Source: Erythrocercus mccallii (lineage: Eukaryota; Chordata; Aves; Passeriformes; Dicruridae). From it: a DNA stretch of 64,000 nucleotides. Shown here piece after piece: positions 22,010 to 37,000 of this stretch. The notes beneath the pieces are model-generated. The model was not told where the DNA came from and ran no database searches. It saw only the letters and a program-made list of their open reading frames with translations. The stretch's first letter is position 1; every line of letters starts with the position of its first letter. Location: the NCBI GenBank assembly GCA_013397435.1, contig VZRG01000864.1, forward strand, positions 173,960 to 237,959, in the 5' to 3' direction. A program made the translations under genes and the position numbers.

Positions 22010-25000
22010 CTACTCTCTCTGGTAGCCACTCAGTTCCACCTCATCCTTGCGGCGCCGTTGTGTGAAAAGGGAGCTGAAGGGATAGAGCTTGGCTTTGGCC
22101 TGGAAGCGCTGGCCAGCAATGTCGATCTCGTACTCTCCCTGGTTGATGAAGTCAGGCGTCACCACCAGCTCTTCTCCTGTCTTCTCATCAAAGTGGTGCA
22201 CGAAGCCGAGGCAGACGTGGCGCTCCAGGGTGTAGCTGTAGGCACTGCTGGTGGTCTTGCCCACGTAGCGGCCATTGCGGAAAATGGGCTCCCCCCACCA
22301 GGGCCAGAGGTCCATATCCGTGTCATGGTCCTCAAGAATGAACATGGTGAAGCGCTTGTATACCCCGTTCTGCTTCTGTTCCCACAGCGCTTCCTGGCCA
22401 AGAAACTGCATTCCCTGTGGGGAAAAGGGAGCATCAGCTGATGTGAGGGACACAAACTGCGGCAGCTGTGGAGCTGCAGCAGACCAGGTTGCCAACAAGG
22501 GCAATTTACGTGTGGAACTTATGCCCTATCAAAATGGGTTGCCTCCATACATAAGAAGCCCAACTCAGATAGCTTTTCTGTCATGTTTGTTGCTCCAGAT
22601 ATTAAAAGATAGAAATGTTTGTAAAGATGGTCTTGAAAAATCATTCTAATTTTCACTCTAGTGAAAACCATGTCTCTGTTCAAGTGTTTGCCATTTTTCT
22701 TGCTTCAGAAGTCTACCCTTCTTTATAAAACAGAGGCGGCAAACTGTAACTAATATGAAATTTGTATCCTTAGTCACCACATTATTTTCTTGAATTGATA
22801 CAAGCATTTGTTTTGGCTCATGCAAAGATGGAAGAAAGAAAAGACAGTGATAGCAACAGCACCTGCTACCACAAAAGCATATACTCTATGTGATATAACT
22901 CTACACTGTTCTACAAACTCCTGTATTATTAAAAATAGAGAACACCTGTCATTGGTGCCTAGCCTCATATTTAACATCATTAAACATCACTTGTTTCAAA
23001 GGCTGGCTTTTGCTTAATCAGACTGGGAAAACTGCTTGGAGACACAAGAATTCTGAGCATCTGTAAGGTACAGAGAACCCTCCACCACATTGGGCATTGC
23101 ACACATAAGCAGCTCCAGGCACAGGTCACTGTGAATGCTACCCAGGAAGGAGGAAGACAGAGCATTTCTGTATTTTTAGCAGCCTTCTGAAGTACAAGAA
23201 TATATGTTACAGCTACTGCACACAGCTCCATAAAAACACATCCATCTGCTTGGCTGGCAGCCTTTCAGTCCAGTTCTGCTCTCCCACCAACCCCAGTGCA
23301 GAAGGTGGTGTACCTTATCCAGCTTGACCTGAAACTCGCGTCCACACTCCATAGGAGTGGTAAAAGCATCCAGATCCTGGCCCCAGAATGCAAAGAACTT
23401 CTCAATGCGCAGGCTGCGGAGCGCGTAATAACCGGCATTCCGAATCCCGTACTTCTGTCCCATGTTCATCACCTCGTTGTACACATGAAGGGCGTACTGC
23501 AATGAAAGGGTGAAAAGCAGACTGGCACCAGGAGGGAGCAGCAGAATCTGACGCCACCAGGAATGTCACTGTCCCCTGCCAGTGAAGCACAAGAGCTCTG
23601 CCCCACTGGAACACAATATTAAGCGGTGAAACTCCCCCTGGTGCCTGCAGGCAGCTTCCCCGTGGTGCAAATCAGACATCTCATCACCTGGAGTCAACTT
23701 GGAAAATGTTTCCGATTTATGCATGCAAGGAACTGCTTTAATTAGCTCAGGCTGCAGTGCACTCTTACCTCTATGGGGATATATAGCACGAAGCCAGGTT
23801 CTCCTGTGTGAGTGATACTCATCACACGGATGCCATTAGCATAGCCCACGCTCATCTCCTGCAGAATCAGAGGGGGTGAAATCATCCAAACTGGAACACA
23901 GCACAGAGATCCAGAACGAGCACAATGCGTAACACATCCACACTGTCCAGCCGTCTCTCCCCTTCACCACCCGCATATACTTGCAACAAATTTAAATTTC
24001 CAAATTCAAATAGTGATGTCACACTATCCAAACTTCTTAGTCATTTCTTGGCAATAAGCCCTGGAACTAGGTCAGGACACAGGTTGTATTCTAGATACAA
24101 GACAGAAGTTGAATAGCAATTGTCTGCTCAAACTTTTAACAGGCTGACAGGAGACAACAATGTCAAAGTCCTCAATCCCAGCTGCCCCTGTGACAGCTTC
24201 ATAATTGATTATATGAAACGTGTCAAGATATCAAATGATGACAAGTCTACAGTGAGAGGAATATTGAAAACAAATGCACACTCACCTATATATTTAGCAA
24301 ACAGAATCCAAAGACACGTGAGCCTAGTGAATTCTTTACCAACCTAGCTCAATAACTGCCCTAAATCTTCCTGTAAATCTTAATTCTCCTCCAATTATCC
24401 AAAACATTTCTCCTCTCCTTTCATGCATGCTTTGAAAAACCTAGCAGACTGAGGACAGAAGCACAGTCCCTTACCTTGCAAAAGAGAGAGGGGAAGTGTT
24501 CTGCAGTCATCGGGGCATAGGACAACTCTGACAAGACATCCACAGCACGGGGGCCAATCAGATTGAGAGCTAAGGGGAACAAAACAGCACTAGGATGAGA
24601 CTGCAGAAATCTTGTCTGGTGTCTATCGTGCTGCTCCAGTTTCTGAAGTCTTCTCGAACTAATAGGTGTGTTTACATTTAAGAACAGAGGACAGTCATTA
24701 AACTCTTTCCTGACAGTCCACATTAAAAGAATGCTGTCTTCTATTTCGTGGCTTGCCAGAAAGAAGTCTCTGAACTGCTGTTTTCATCCAAATGTTTGGA
24801 AAGGAGACTAAATCACAACTCCAGGTACTTTAAACAATTAATTGACACGCAGCACAAGACACCATTTGCGATTTTGAGCTGTTTGAGGAGGTCTGCTTTC
24901 AGTGATTTTTTTTACCTGTGTACTTCCAGGTCACATCCTCCAAGACCAGGTTGCTGTCATCAGGCAGGCGGTTTTTCAGCCAGGCCCAGCAATGAACTTG

Positions 25001-28000
25001 TTGGTCAGTGGGGGAAATCATGAAGAAGCTGGAACAGACAAATCATACCCAAGAAACAATCAAAGAACAATCACAAAGTGAACCAGTTCATTCTTCATTC
25101 AGCAACTACTTGAGCAATTCAGCAGTTTCCAAGCAAATCGAAGACCAAAACAAGCTGGTTTGTGAAAACCACAGCTGAAGTCTCTGGATCAATGCCCTCA
25201 CATCTGTCATGAAAAGAAACCCCCACTTCAAGCATTACCAGTGGTCTGGTGATAAGAATTGACTAGGTGTGGAACACAGGGAGTGCTGCAGAAAGGTGAC
25301 AGAATATCTCAAAGGTCACAACTGGTTTGCAGAAGGGACTTGCGGCTCTTCACCACCAGTGATTCTCTCTACTCTCAGAGTAGAAATGGTTCACACAGCA
25401 ATTTTTTCTTTTAGCAGAAAGTCTTTACACACACAGTGGCAGTTATTATTAACAGTTCCCAGAAACAGAACTCCACTTGATATGGGAAAATAAGCTGCTT
25501 GTGTGTGTGTCTGATACAAACTGTGAGTTAAAGTACATCAACATCTGTAGAAACTACTAGGCAAGGAGGGAAGCCACTGGTTCCACACAGAGAGGACAAT
25601 ACTTTCAAGCAATACATGAATGTAGGCAGAAGTGGAAGGCAAAGAATAGGTTTTTCTAATTGAAAGACAAGCAACAAAATGCTTTCATACCAATACAATG
25701 AAAACACACATAGAAAACCATCCAGAAAAATCCAACACTCAGATGGGACATGGCCATGCAGTTTCTAAAAAGAAAGCTTTTAATCAGATGCCAAAGAGAG
25801 CCCACACTGGTGAGTCTAAGGGTAAAATCCTGTGATCATGTAAGTTTGCATGAGAGAGCACAAAAAGAATGATAAAAGACTGCAGAATTGAGAATCAGAG
25901 TACATATACTGCAATGAAAACTGAAATTACCAAAAAGTGGTATTTTCAATGGGCAATTCCAGTAATGACATCGGTCATGAGTTAGTTTGCACTTTAAATG
26001 GTTACCTAAATTAATAACTGCAGTGACTGTTAAAAACAATTTGTATCTCAATCAAGAAATTAAACATCTGAAGGTCTAACATTTTGAGGAAATCTATGTT
26101 CATCTCTAATCCCAGAAAAATGCTTATTTTTCCCAATATCTGTGAGTTCAGAAGATCCCTTTCACCTGAGTTACTGAATTAGGAATAACAGTGGAGAAGG
26201 GAGACTTTTTAGTTCAGGGTGGTGGTGAAAGTTTATGACCTTCATGAAGAAGTCCTTAAAAGGCTCAAACACCTGAAGAGTGATGGCTAAAGATGCTGTC
26301 TGCACACCCACCTGCGCTTGCTGAGTCGGGCTATGCTGCAGTCATTCTCATACCCTCCTTTCTCATTAAGCATTCCTGTATGCACGACATGCCCAACTGG
26401 CACATCCAGGTCATTTGAGAAGAGATACTGCAGACTCTCCAAGGCCTGGTCTCCGGTGGACTACATGAATCAAAAGGAAGAGAAAGTCAGACAAGCTGCC
26501 TGAGCAAAACAAATCCACTGGGGCAGCTTAAGATCGCATCAACATCCTGGCCTAAATTATTTCAATTTGTGATGATTGTGACACTGACGTCTCAAGCGTA
26601 ACAGGATACAACAGTGGCACAGTGCTGGAGGTCAAATTCTATGTATAGACTGAGCTGATATTTCTATAAACTAGGCCCTTGACAGACAAAACCCAATTTG
26701 TGCTAAATATTGTGGTACAACCTGAATTTAGCCATACAGTGTGACTTCTTCTATCTATCCTCAATAGGACACAGAGTTTTTTGCAGGCAATAAAACTAAA
26801 GGTCACCTTTACCAGGCAGTCCCTTCCTAGGTACTTACACTTATTTCAAACTTGGTAAAAGATGACATGTCAATAACACAAACCGCTTCCTTACAGCACT
26901 TGACTTCAGAACCTACAATATCAAACCAGTCTGGTTTGTAAAAGGTTTTGCTGTGATCCAAATCCAGCAGATCTAATACAAAGAAAAATCAAAGGAAAAA
27001 TTCATAAACTGGATGAATTAAGACATTACATAGACCAATCAGGAAGCAACAGGCAAAGGAAAATACCATCTCACCATTCCCAGGTGGGACAAAATACTTG
27101 ACTCTCTCAAATCCATGCTTCTCCATCCACCTGGCTCCCTGTGCATCCAGGCGGTCGTACAGTGGTGAAGTGCGCAGCTGCCTGCCAGTCTGGAAATCCC
27201 AGCGGGGAACTTTCAGATCACACATGAGGGCTGCAATGGTCGTAAAGATCCTTTATTAGGCAAAGTGATTATCTAAACTTTTCTTCCAGATTATCAGTAC
27301 TTATTAATACCTGAACCATTAATACAAATCCCTCAAAACAGCTCCAACCTTCCTTTTCCTGTTTTTGAAAAGCCACAAATCCGTTTCGATACATTTATAG
27401 CTCTTCAAAATCAGAGTAACAATATTTGCACAGAACACTTATATTTATAGATACTTATGGTCTCATGACAATTCTGCAAGATAACAAAACGTCTATTTTT
27501 CATGAAGTCGTGCTGACTAGCATTAATTATGCAAGATTCTTCCCTGGCAGCGCACTGTATCACATATTGTGACAATGCTAATGCTGGGGTAGGCAGCCCA
27601 TAGCTACAGGGACCATCTAATTGGCCTTCTTAAATACTGACAATTCAGCCTTTTGTAATCATTGAAGCTTTTCCAAATGGCTTCTGTATTTGTTCAACTA
27701 GCATAGAATATTTTTATTTAAAAAACAAGTTACCCTAATAAACATTGAGCATCCTCCTTAGTTATCAGTGGAGTGTAGTAACTTAAGGATGCTCGAGTAC
27801 TTTATAATATTTTTATAAATGTTAAGATTCTACCTAGGTCAGAAATTGCTTAAAATTGATGATAAGCCAAATATCTCTTACTGAACATTTCCATCATTTC
27901 TGCCCCATAGCTAATAATTTAATGAATTTGTTGGCAATATCTCAAATTGGTACTCATGAAAGAGAGGGTATACGGAAGACTAGATTAGCATGGGAACATA

Positions 28001-31000
28001 ACACTTCAAGAATGGAATACATTGCTCACTCTGTAAAAAACTAGAGGGATTTTGTAGCTATCAGAACTGAGGCTTGTACCAGAAAGTGATTGCAGAATAA
28101 TGCCCAGAGTATAAAGTGATTTTTCTGGGAAGAAGGTCAAAGCAGCATAAGGTTTTTATTCCCCAGATATAGCAGGGCTAAGAGGTTTACCGAACTTCTC
28201 TGCTTTCACTCAAACATATGTTTTTAGTTTAGACTTGGTATTCAAGTAATTTTTCCTGTTATGCAACTTGTGGAGCACTTCGTACTTCTATTTCAAACTT
28301 GAAAAGAAGTCATCCACATTATTCAGACAATATGACAGATATTCAAACAACAGGAGAAAACAAAGCATGGCTTTAGACAAGAAAAATGGCATCTCTAATC
28401 TATTCTGCAAGGTATTTATCACAAACTTTGACAGGAGAAAGCAGTATGTCTATGAAGACTTCCTGTATTATGCAAGATAACTGGGTCACCCAGCCATAAG
28501 TTGGAAGTGAAAGTATTTCCACACTGTAATGATGCGCAATGAATAACAATCTTTGAGACAGTGTAACATTCCCAGTTAAGACCTTGGCATTGCTTTTTTA
28601 GGCTGGAGTCCTACAGAGATACCTACAAATTTCCTTGTATCAGAGGCAAAGGATGGAAATAGCAGAGAGTAAGGTAACAACAGCATTTTTTTAGTAAAGT
28701 TAATAAGGATTCTGGCATACAAAAAAACCCTCATCCCTTCCTTTCTCCTGGGAAGGGGCTGTATTGACAATAAGGAAAATGTTTCTCAGAGTGATGGCAG
28801 AGGAGAGACAGTGTAGGGGAAAATCTTGGACAGCCTGGCCAGAGCTGAACGCAGAGACCTCACTTACGCATGACTTCCATCACACGGTGCCGGAGGAAAG
28901 TGCGACTGCTCTGAAGGGTTCCAAAACGCTTCAGATCCAAGGGCCAGACATTTTCTGATGGATACCCATTTACTATCCACTCTGCCAGGTACCTGAGAGA
29001 AGGAATAAAGACAGACTGAGATACCAGCCAATGTCTTAAGGGAAAGAGTGTAGCTTTGAAGACAGAATTGTATTTCTTACAACAGTGAGAAGACATGTAA
29101 CACAGTATTCTAAACACTAGCAGAATCTGGAAAGTTTCGCTTTGAAAATGCAGCCACCGGATTTCCAAGTTATAACTGCCCATTAGGATGAAGCATACAG
29201 GGCAGCAGGAAGTTCAGGACATGTGCTAAATGAAGCCAGAGCCTGGACAGATAACCTGGCTGACATTTTGTCAAGTTCTTGGGTTCTGATACAAAGGGAA
29301 GTGCAAATACATTTCAGTTGGAGTTTGATGTTTCTGCTTTCTCATTTCTCACTGCCTGGTGTGGGCTCAGCCACAAACCAGCAGAAACAACATTTAACAC
29401 AAGGTGCAAGCCAAGTTATGTTTAGCTACACTTCCAGCAGTGAAGGAGGAGGGCATTCTCCAGAGCTAAAGGACACAGGCAACTCAGAATTAGCAAAGCA
29501 GAAGGTTCTATTCACAGTTAGTAGAAACAAAACAAAGGGGTTTGGAACTGATCACAAAAAGCTACACTAGCAAGCTAAGCTGTTTACTTTGGGGCTGAAG
29601 CAACAAATGGACAAATAACGCTTTTACCTTCAGAAATTATTTTAATTTTTAAGAGAAACTCACTGCAAAGATTCTCTGCATTTCATGTGACAATAGAAAA
29701 ACAATCATGAGTTGTTTCTCTGGTGAGTTAAATTATTAGACAATGGACATAAACTAGTGAAGACAAATGCAGATACTAACACCAGCATGAAAAACAAGCA
29801 GTTTGTTAAGAAGGCTGTGTGGCAGAAGGAATGATCAGCAACCAAAACTAGGTGGCAATCAGAGGGAGGAATGATCATTTATCAACTTTGCTGCTGACAT
29901 CACACTTAAATGCCTAAGAATCTGCTTTAACACAGGAACTGGATTTTACTGGGAAATTATTACACCCCTATCTTACTGTAGGGGACAGTCTTAAACTACT
30001 GTCAGCACTGGCATCACATTTATGGTGTTTCATCAGTAACAGATTCACGCTGCTTTCAGAGGAATTAACTGCTGTGTCAACTTGAATGATCTAAAGACTT
30101 CAATCAAATGATAAATTAAAGGAGATCATGAGGCACAGGAGATGAGGGAATATATGCTTTGCTAAGCTTTTATATCTTCATGGTAGTTTAAAAATAATCA
30201 TACCAGTTATAGAATCATAGAATCACAGAATATCCTGAGTTGGAATGGATGCACAAGGATCACCGAGTCCAACTCTTGGCCCTGGACAGGACAACCCCAA
30301 GAATCACACCAGGTGCCTCAGACCATTGTCCAAATGCTTCTTAAACTCTGGCAGGCTTGATGCTGTGACCACTTCCCTGGGAAGCCTGTTCCAGTATCCA
30401 ACCACCCTCTGGGTGAAGAACCTTTTCCTAATAACCAACCTAAACTGCCTCTGATATAGCTTTAAGGAAGCTTACTTGATGCCCAGCTGCTCACTGAGAT
30501 GTGATGCCAGAGGAGAGGTGTACAGGACAGGAGGAGAATCCAACATAGGTTTAAAACACACACTGCAGAATATAATCAGAAAACATCAACTGCTCCTCTC
30601 TTTCACTCAAGTCAGAAACAAAAGAGGCGTCTTTGTCAGAGGAGGTGACAAATTCCAACAAGACCATTCTACACAGAGGGATCATTTGAGCAGTCTCTTG
30701 GCTAAAGCCTTACTTACACGCACACAATGATAGACCACTTACTTGCCTGCTCCCCCACCATACGAGATGCCAGCTGAGTTCATGCCAGCCAGAACGAAGT
30801 AGCCCCGTGCAGTGGGCGACTCTCCCATGATGCATCGCATGTCTGGGGTGAAGGACTCTGGGCAATTCACCAACTGCATGATCTGCAGAGCCTCCAAACC
30901 TGGCATCCTGCGCAGGAGAGCACCCAGAAGTGGCCCTAGGACCCAAGACAATGAAGAGACAAAAAGTCACAGCCTTCAGTCTCAACACATTTCAGCTGTT

Positions 31001-34000
31001 CAGGTGGAAACTGCATCCCTGTTTTGATACAGTCACAGAAGAAATGGTTTACTTGCTGGAATCACACTACTCAAAATGGACCACACAGGATACAACAAAA
31101 GCAGCCATATTGATCCAGAGCAAGAGCCCCTGTATTGTTTTCAACAGTGCAAGAGCACTGTTCAGTTTGGTTAGGGAAAGCAATTGGAACAGACATCAAA
31201 TAGATACATAGTGAGGAGTATGAACAGGCAACTGTATATTACGCTTGTCCCATGCACTCTGCAAGCCTCCACCAACCATCAGCTCAGAGGATTTCCTAAA
31301 AATTTGATACATTTTTCTCTATTTAGAAACCCTTAAATTGGTCTCTTTTAAGTGCTAGATCCATCTTTCCCAGCCTCGTGAAAAAAATCCAATAGACACA
31401 GACAAGAAGTCCCATGTGTTAAAATTTGTTGTATGAGGAATCACCACCTTTCATTTTAAAGCTCACACTCAATTTCTTTTTCTGTCCCCCAGCATTAGAA
31501 GAGACAGAAGTCAGGAGTTCCCCCTTCTAGCCTGTCTATCTCATTCCAGATTCTATAGACCTCTGTTTATTTCCGTTCTGTCACCTTCTTTCCCCAGTCC
31601 ACTCAGTCACTTCATTCTTGGAAAGTATTCCAAGCTTTGATCAGTCTCTTGCTGCTCTTCCACCAGGCCTTCTCCAGTCCTATGATTTCCTTTGGAAACA
31701 GGGAGCCTAGAACAAGAACTAGCACCTGCCAAATCAAGGATTTAGTGCTGCATAATGAACTCTGTTTTCTGCCCCTTTCTCAGTAATTCCTAATTTGTCT
31801 TTTGCTTTGACTGCTGCTGCGATGATGTCTTCACAGAACTAACACAACCCCAAGGTCTGTTCAAAGCCCATCACATGGCGAAAACAAGACAATCCCCACA
31901 CACTCCTATGCATTTGCGTCACTTCATATTTATTCTCATTGAATTTCCTCACTGCTTCATTGCCCAGTCACACTGGAAAAGTCCTTCAGCAACTCTTCAG
32001 TTTGACACTTGAGAGAGTTAATAAATGGGTAAGAGATCTACTTGGCTTTTCTTGCTCAAACGTTACCTCTGCTTAGAACTCCAGATAAAAGCTGTCAAGA
32101 TTCAGCCCTAAGAACAGTCCTGAGTTTTATGCACAAGCAGCAAAATAATCAGATTTCACATTACCTAAGAAGTTACAAGCAGAAAGAGTCTTTCTGACCT
32201 CTTTCTCTTTCCTCTCTCAAGCATTAGAATTCCAGAGTGAGAGCCTGTTGTTACAGGCTATTTTTTTATTGGGCAAAAGACAGATCAGTGCTAGATCTGT
32301 TCTCATACCCAGTCCAATTTAAGCAGCTCCACAGACTATTTTAAAATCAAAAGCTGTTCTAACGACAAGGATTAAAGTAGTAATACAAGAGCTCAAACCC
32401 CACGAACTGCAGCCCTAGAAAAGGATCAAATACTGCCTAAGTAAGCTCTGACTCTGCTCAACTGTTCAGTACATTTGAATGAATAGAAGGGCAATGCTGG
32501 AACATAGCATGCAGCTGCTTCAGAAACTTGGACAATTTAGGGGTGCCAGCAAGCAGTGCCTTTTCATTTTATCCAAATGAAAACCAAAAATGAAGTGGGT
32601 GCAGAGCTTGAGCAACTCATTACTGAAGCTAATATCTTCAAGCAAGCCTGTAGGCATCTAAAAACCTTTAGCATATGCAGCACAAAACAGCACCCCATCC
32701 TAGCTCCACCACCTGAAGTTTAAACTTTTACAGTATCAGTATGGTGTCTCTCAGAAATCAAAGTAAAATCATTCAATTTAACTTGAAGCACAGCTGGAAG
32801 AACATACTATGACTGCAGAAAGAAACCAGTGAAATTGCATCCATGCTTAGGGTCACAATGGCATGTGCATTCTCAAGGGATGCAGAGAGCTCTGACACAA
32901 GGGAAAGCTGGATTCCTGAATATAAGGCAAATCTGAAGATGAGAGGGCACATACCAACTTACCAGGTATCCAAGAGGCAGGAGTGGTTGGGGAAGAAAGG
33001 GATTCACATGCTATGCTCTTTCCTACAGAAAGTGCCCTCCATGTAAAAACACATGCAGAATATAAAAACAGAATCAAATAAAATGAGAAGACAAAACCAG
33101 AATAGTTGGAATATAATAAACCACCACTGTCAATGGTGGGACAAAGTCTGGGAAGCCACAATACCAACTTCTGTTCACAAAGCAATGGCCACTGATAGAA
33201 ATGCTCTTGTCAGTCCCTACTGAAGAAAGCTGCAGAAACAAAATACCACAGCTATGTGGCAGGTCAACAGTGTTGATCTACTGCGTCACAAGGGGAGCAG
33301 CATGTGGCACTGACAGTCAAAAATCATCTGAAATGGAAGAGCAGTGCTGCAAAGCTGATGTAGTACCTTGCTGTTCTAGAGGAAGTTAATACATGCTGAG
33401 GATTAGCAGGTGTTTTTAAACATTCCACAGGTATCACAGAATGGTTTAGGTTGGAAGGGACTTAAAAGCTCATCCCATTCCAACCCTCCCGTCATGGGCA
33501 GGAACACCTTCCACTAGACCAGGTTGCTCCAAGTCCCATCCAACCTGACCTTGAACACTGAGCAACTTGTGTCAGTGCCTCACCACTCTCACAGGGAAGA
33601 ATTTCTTCCTTGTATTTATCTAATTCTGCCCTCTGTCATTTGGAAGCCATTCCTCCTTGTTCTGGCACTCCTTGTCAAAAAGTTCCTCTCCTGCTCTCCT
33701 GTAGGCTCCCTTCAGGTACTGCAACCCTTGGCAAAGGGTTTTTCAGCAAATTACTGACAAATTAAGAGGTAAGTGAATTTGAGAGAACATTCATCTTTCC
33801 CATAGATCAGTGACAGCTGGCACTGCCATGAACTCTGCCTTCTGTTGAAGCCATGTGTTTCACTGCTCTGAGAACCTTTCTTCCCTAACATACCAAAATG
33901 ATCCCAGTCTTCTTGAAGGTTCTGGATCTCCAGCTGGTTCCGTCCCTCCGTGAAGAGAGGTTTGGGGTTTTTCTCAAAGCCTCCTGAGAGGATGCCGCCC

Positions 34001-37000
34001 TGCCAGTTGCGTATGTAGATCCTGCCATCGGGGTCGACAATAGCTACAGAGGAAAGAAAAGAGGTGGGAAAGGAATTGAGACAAGGGATATCTGTCTCAG
34101 GCTGTTGTCCCACAAACACCAACAATAGGGGACTAGTGACATGCCAGGCCAAGGCAGCAGTCTCCCAGCATGAGAAGGGACAGTCTCAGTTCCCCAGCTC
34201 CATGCTGTCACACCATTCTGGTTCTCATGTGACACCTTGGTGAGCCAGTTTAGATTAAACTATTAGCTCCCACCACAGCCATGCTTGTTAACTTTTGGAC
34301 AGTACAGCAAACTAAATTAAACCTGAGGAGCCCCCAGCCAGCAGGACAGTGTTCCCAGGAGTGAGAGGACACAAGAGGGATTCAGAATCCTTGTGGCATA
34401 AGCCATAATAGTGGCTTAGTTCCATTGAAACTGCACCCAAGACCAAACCTTCCACCAAGACACCTGCTTGCTGCCCTGACCCTCTTTCTCCTCCTATTCT
34501 AAGAGCAGCTAATTTTTAACAGATCCAGTTTACTGCAGGCCACCAGCACAAAGAAGGTGTGCAGCACTGGGGTGAGGACAAACAGTCAGGACTGGATTTT
34601 TCCTTCCACTGGTAGTGGGTCAACTTGAAGTATTTATGTTACTCCACCTGACATGTTCCATAGCAATTTTTGTCATATACAGAAGAGCTGAGAATATATA
34701 TCTGTGAATATATACAAATACATATATACATATATATACACACACAGGGGTTTTAATTAGTCTAATAAAAGTGAAGCACTTGGACTCCTCCAGAGATCTC
34801 AATTCCCTGGATAGTGTATACATTACTCACTAGAAGCAGGAAATCTTGCTAACAACTAAGAGGAAACAAGGAAAGCTTTCTACTTCTCAACCACAGTTTT
34901 CAAACACAAAGGCTTTTTTTTAAGAGATCTAAAAGCCAGAACATGGGGGAGGAGCAATTACCTCAAGTGTTTGGTTGCCCCTACAGCTCATAGACATGTA
35001 AATGCCATTGTAAAGCCTTAGCTTCAGTTGGAGGAAAGGAATAGATGGGCCATTTGGGGCCAGCAGCCTGCAAGGAAAACATAGCGCTAAGGCTAGCACA
35101 CTGTTCAGCCCAGAAATGCAACAAACCAAGACTCAGAGACAACTACTACTCGAGCTAGAGTCAAGGTCATTTTGCTGCTAAGTTGATGAACTCTCAAAAT
35201 AATTTTCTGCAGGAAAAGCTTTCCCAAGAGTAAAGGAAGATATTCTTTCTACCACTGAAAAAGGATATTCAAAGCAATTCAGAGAGAAGGACTTCAATCC
35301 CAAATGAGCTGAGGACCAATAGCCCGAGGTTGGCCTTTTTGTCACAAACTACAGATCACCTTGGAAAGGCAGGTATAATTCACCAAGAAAAGTGAGAAGA
35401 GCTGAAGAATCCTTACTTGGTAAGCTGCTTGACAGAGGCTCCTTCAAAGGATGTGTCAGGAGGTAGAAGTGTTCACAGGCATGGAGTGGGATATGGACTG
35501 GTTCCTCCCCAGAGTGGCCCAACTCATAGGCCCACTGAAATAAAAAAAGTGCAGGTCAGAATGGAAAAGAAAAAAACAGCTCCAGGAAAAGAGCAGGACA
35601 TAAGCACAGATCACCTCTCTGATTTTGCTTTCGTAAAAGATCAAGATTTGGTTCAGACCCCAAGACAAACAGACAATTTTTTTCTCTTTTCTTAGAATTT
35701 CAATTGTTTTGGATAAAGACCGTTTTTCTGCTTCTAACACAAGGACTAGAAAAGTGAGGCCCCGACTCAAGACTAAGAAGTACCAGTTTACAATACAAAA
35801 GCAAAATAAGATCTGTAGACCAAAGTCGGTACTAGGTTCAGCATCTAGAAACAGAATAGTCAGCACTTTGGTGCCTTTACTAAGATCCTTTACTAACAAG
35901 GGGGACAGCTGCTAGCTGAAAAATTGCAGTTGTCAGGTGTATTTTCTAGCAGAGAAGGCATGACATTAAGGAGTAAAAGCAAACAAATTTTATGGGGAGG
36001 GAAGCGAGAGAGAAGGGGCTGTCTCCCTAACAGCCAAAGCAAAGTTCTTCCTGTCAGAAGGGTGAACTTCTCAGCAGAGAGACCATGGACAGAGCTGTAC
36101 CAACAAGCTGCAGGTACTGTTCAGCAGTTTAACACCCAGCCCTGGGTACACAGCAAATGGCAAGCACTGCTATTTCTCCTTCACACCCCTGCTGGGATAA
36201 GCTTATGAGTAACATGACTTGACCTACTCCAGTAAACCAAGCCAAAGCACAAACTGCTAAAAACCCAAAAGAAAAAAAAAGAAACAGAGCGAAGTGCACA
36301 TATTCCTAAGCAACAGAAACAAGAAAGAAAAAATGTAATTCAACCTGGCCAGCACAGTTGACAAAATACTCGCATTGAATCCGCCCTCTGTCAGTCTCGA
36401 CTCCAGTCACTTGACCCTTCTGGATTGTGACATGACTGACACACGTCCGCTCGTGAATCTGGACACCTGGAGAGGACATCAGAAAGTCAGGATGCCATAA
36501 GCCTTCCTTCTAATGTGTCAGACTGTTAGCTTTAAACATGCTCAACCAAAATGCTCATTTTCTCTTGGAGACAAAATTTCTATTCTTGACCCAGTAATTC
36601 TTAAGCAAAACCCTATTATTTATAAAACATCACTTGTACAATTTGTACAGGCTGAGACTGTGAAGAGCTACAGGGTTTTTTTTTCCCATGTGACAATCTG
36701 GGTGATAAATAGACCCCCAATCAATCAACAACATAAAGAAAAAAGAGTCTCAGCTATGGACTTCATTCCATTACAATTCCTTTATGTAAAAAAATAGTAG
36801 TTTCAGATGGCATGACTGGTTCTCTTATGGGAAATAAGTCATATCAAGGAAAAAAAAAATCAATAAGCAGTATGCAAAAACAAGCTGGGCTAAAAGAAAC
36901 TAAGAGAAGTATCTTCCTAAGCAGCTTCTTCCGATCTGTTGGGCTTTCATCCTTAATGACCTTTATTTCCTGTTATCTTGTTTAACCTTTGCCCCTACAT

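Noticed and set aside
30245..30454. 69-codon frame MDAQGSPSPTLGPG...
   Set aside because: It is reverse-strand CR1 sequence, not a host gene and not the CR1 reverse transcriptase.
33524..33757. 77-codon frame with EEFLPCIYLILPS
   Set aside because: Lies inside the CR1 copy at 33.4-33.7 kb.
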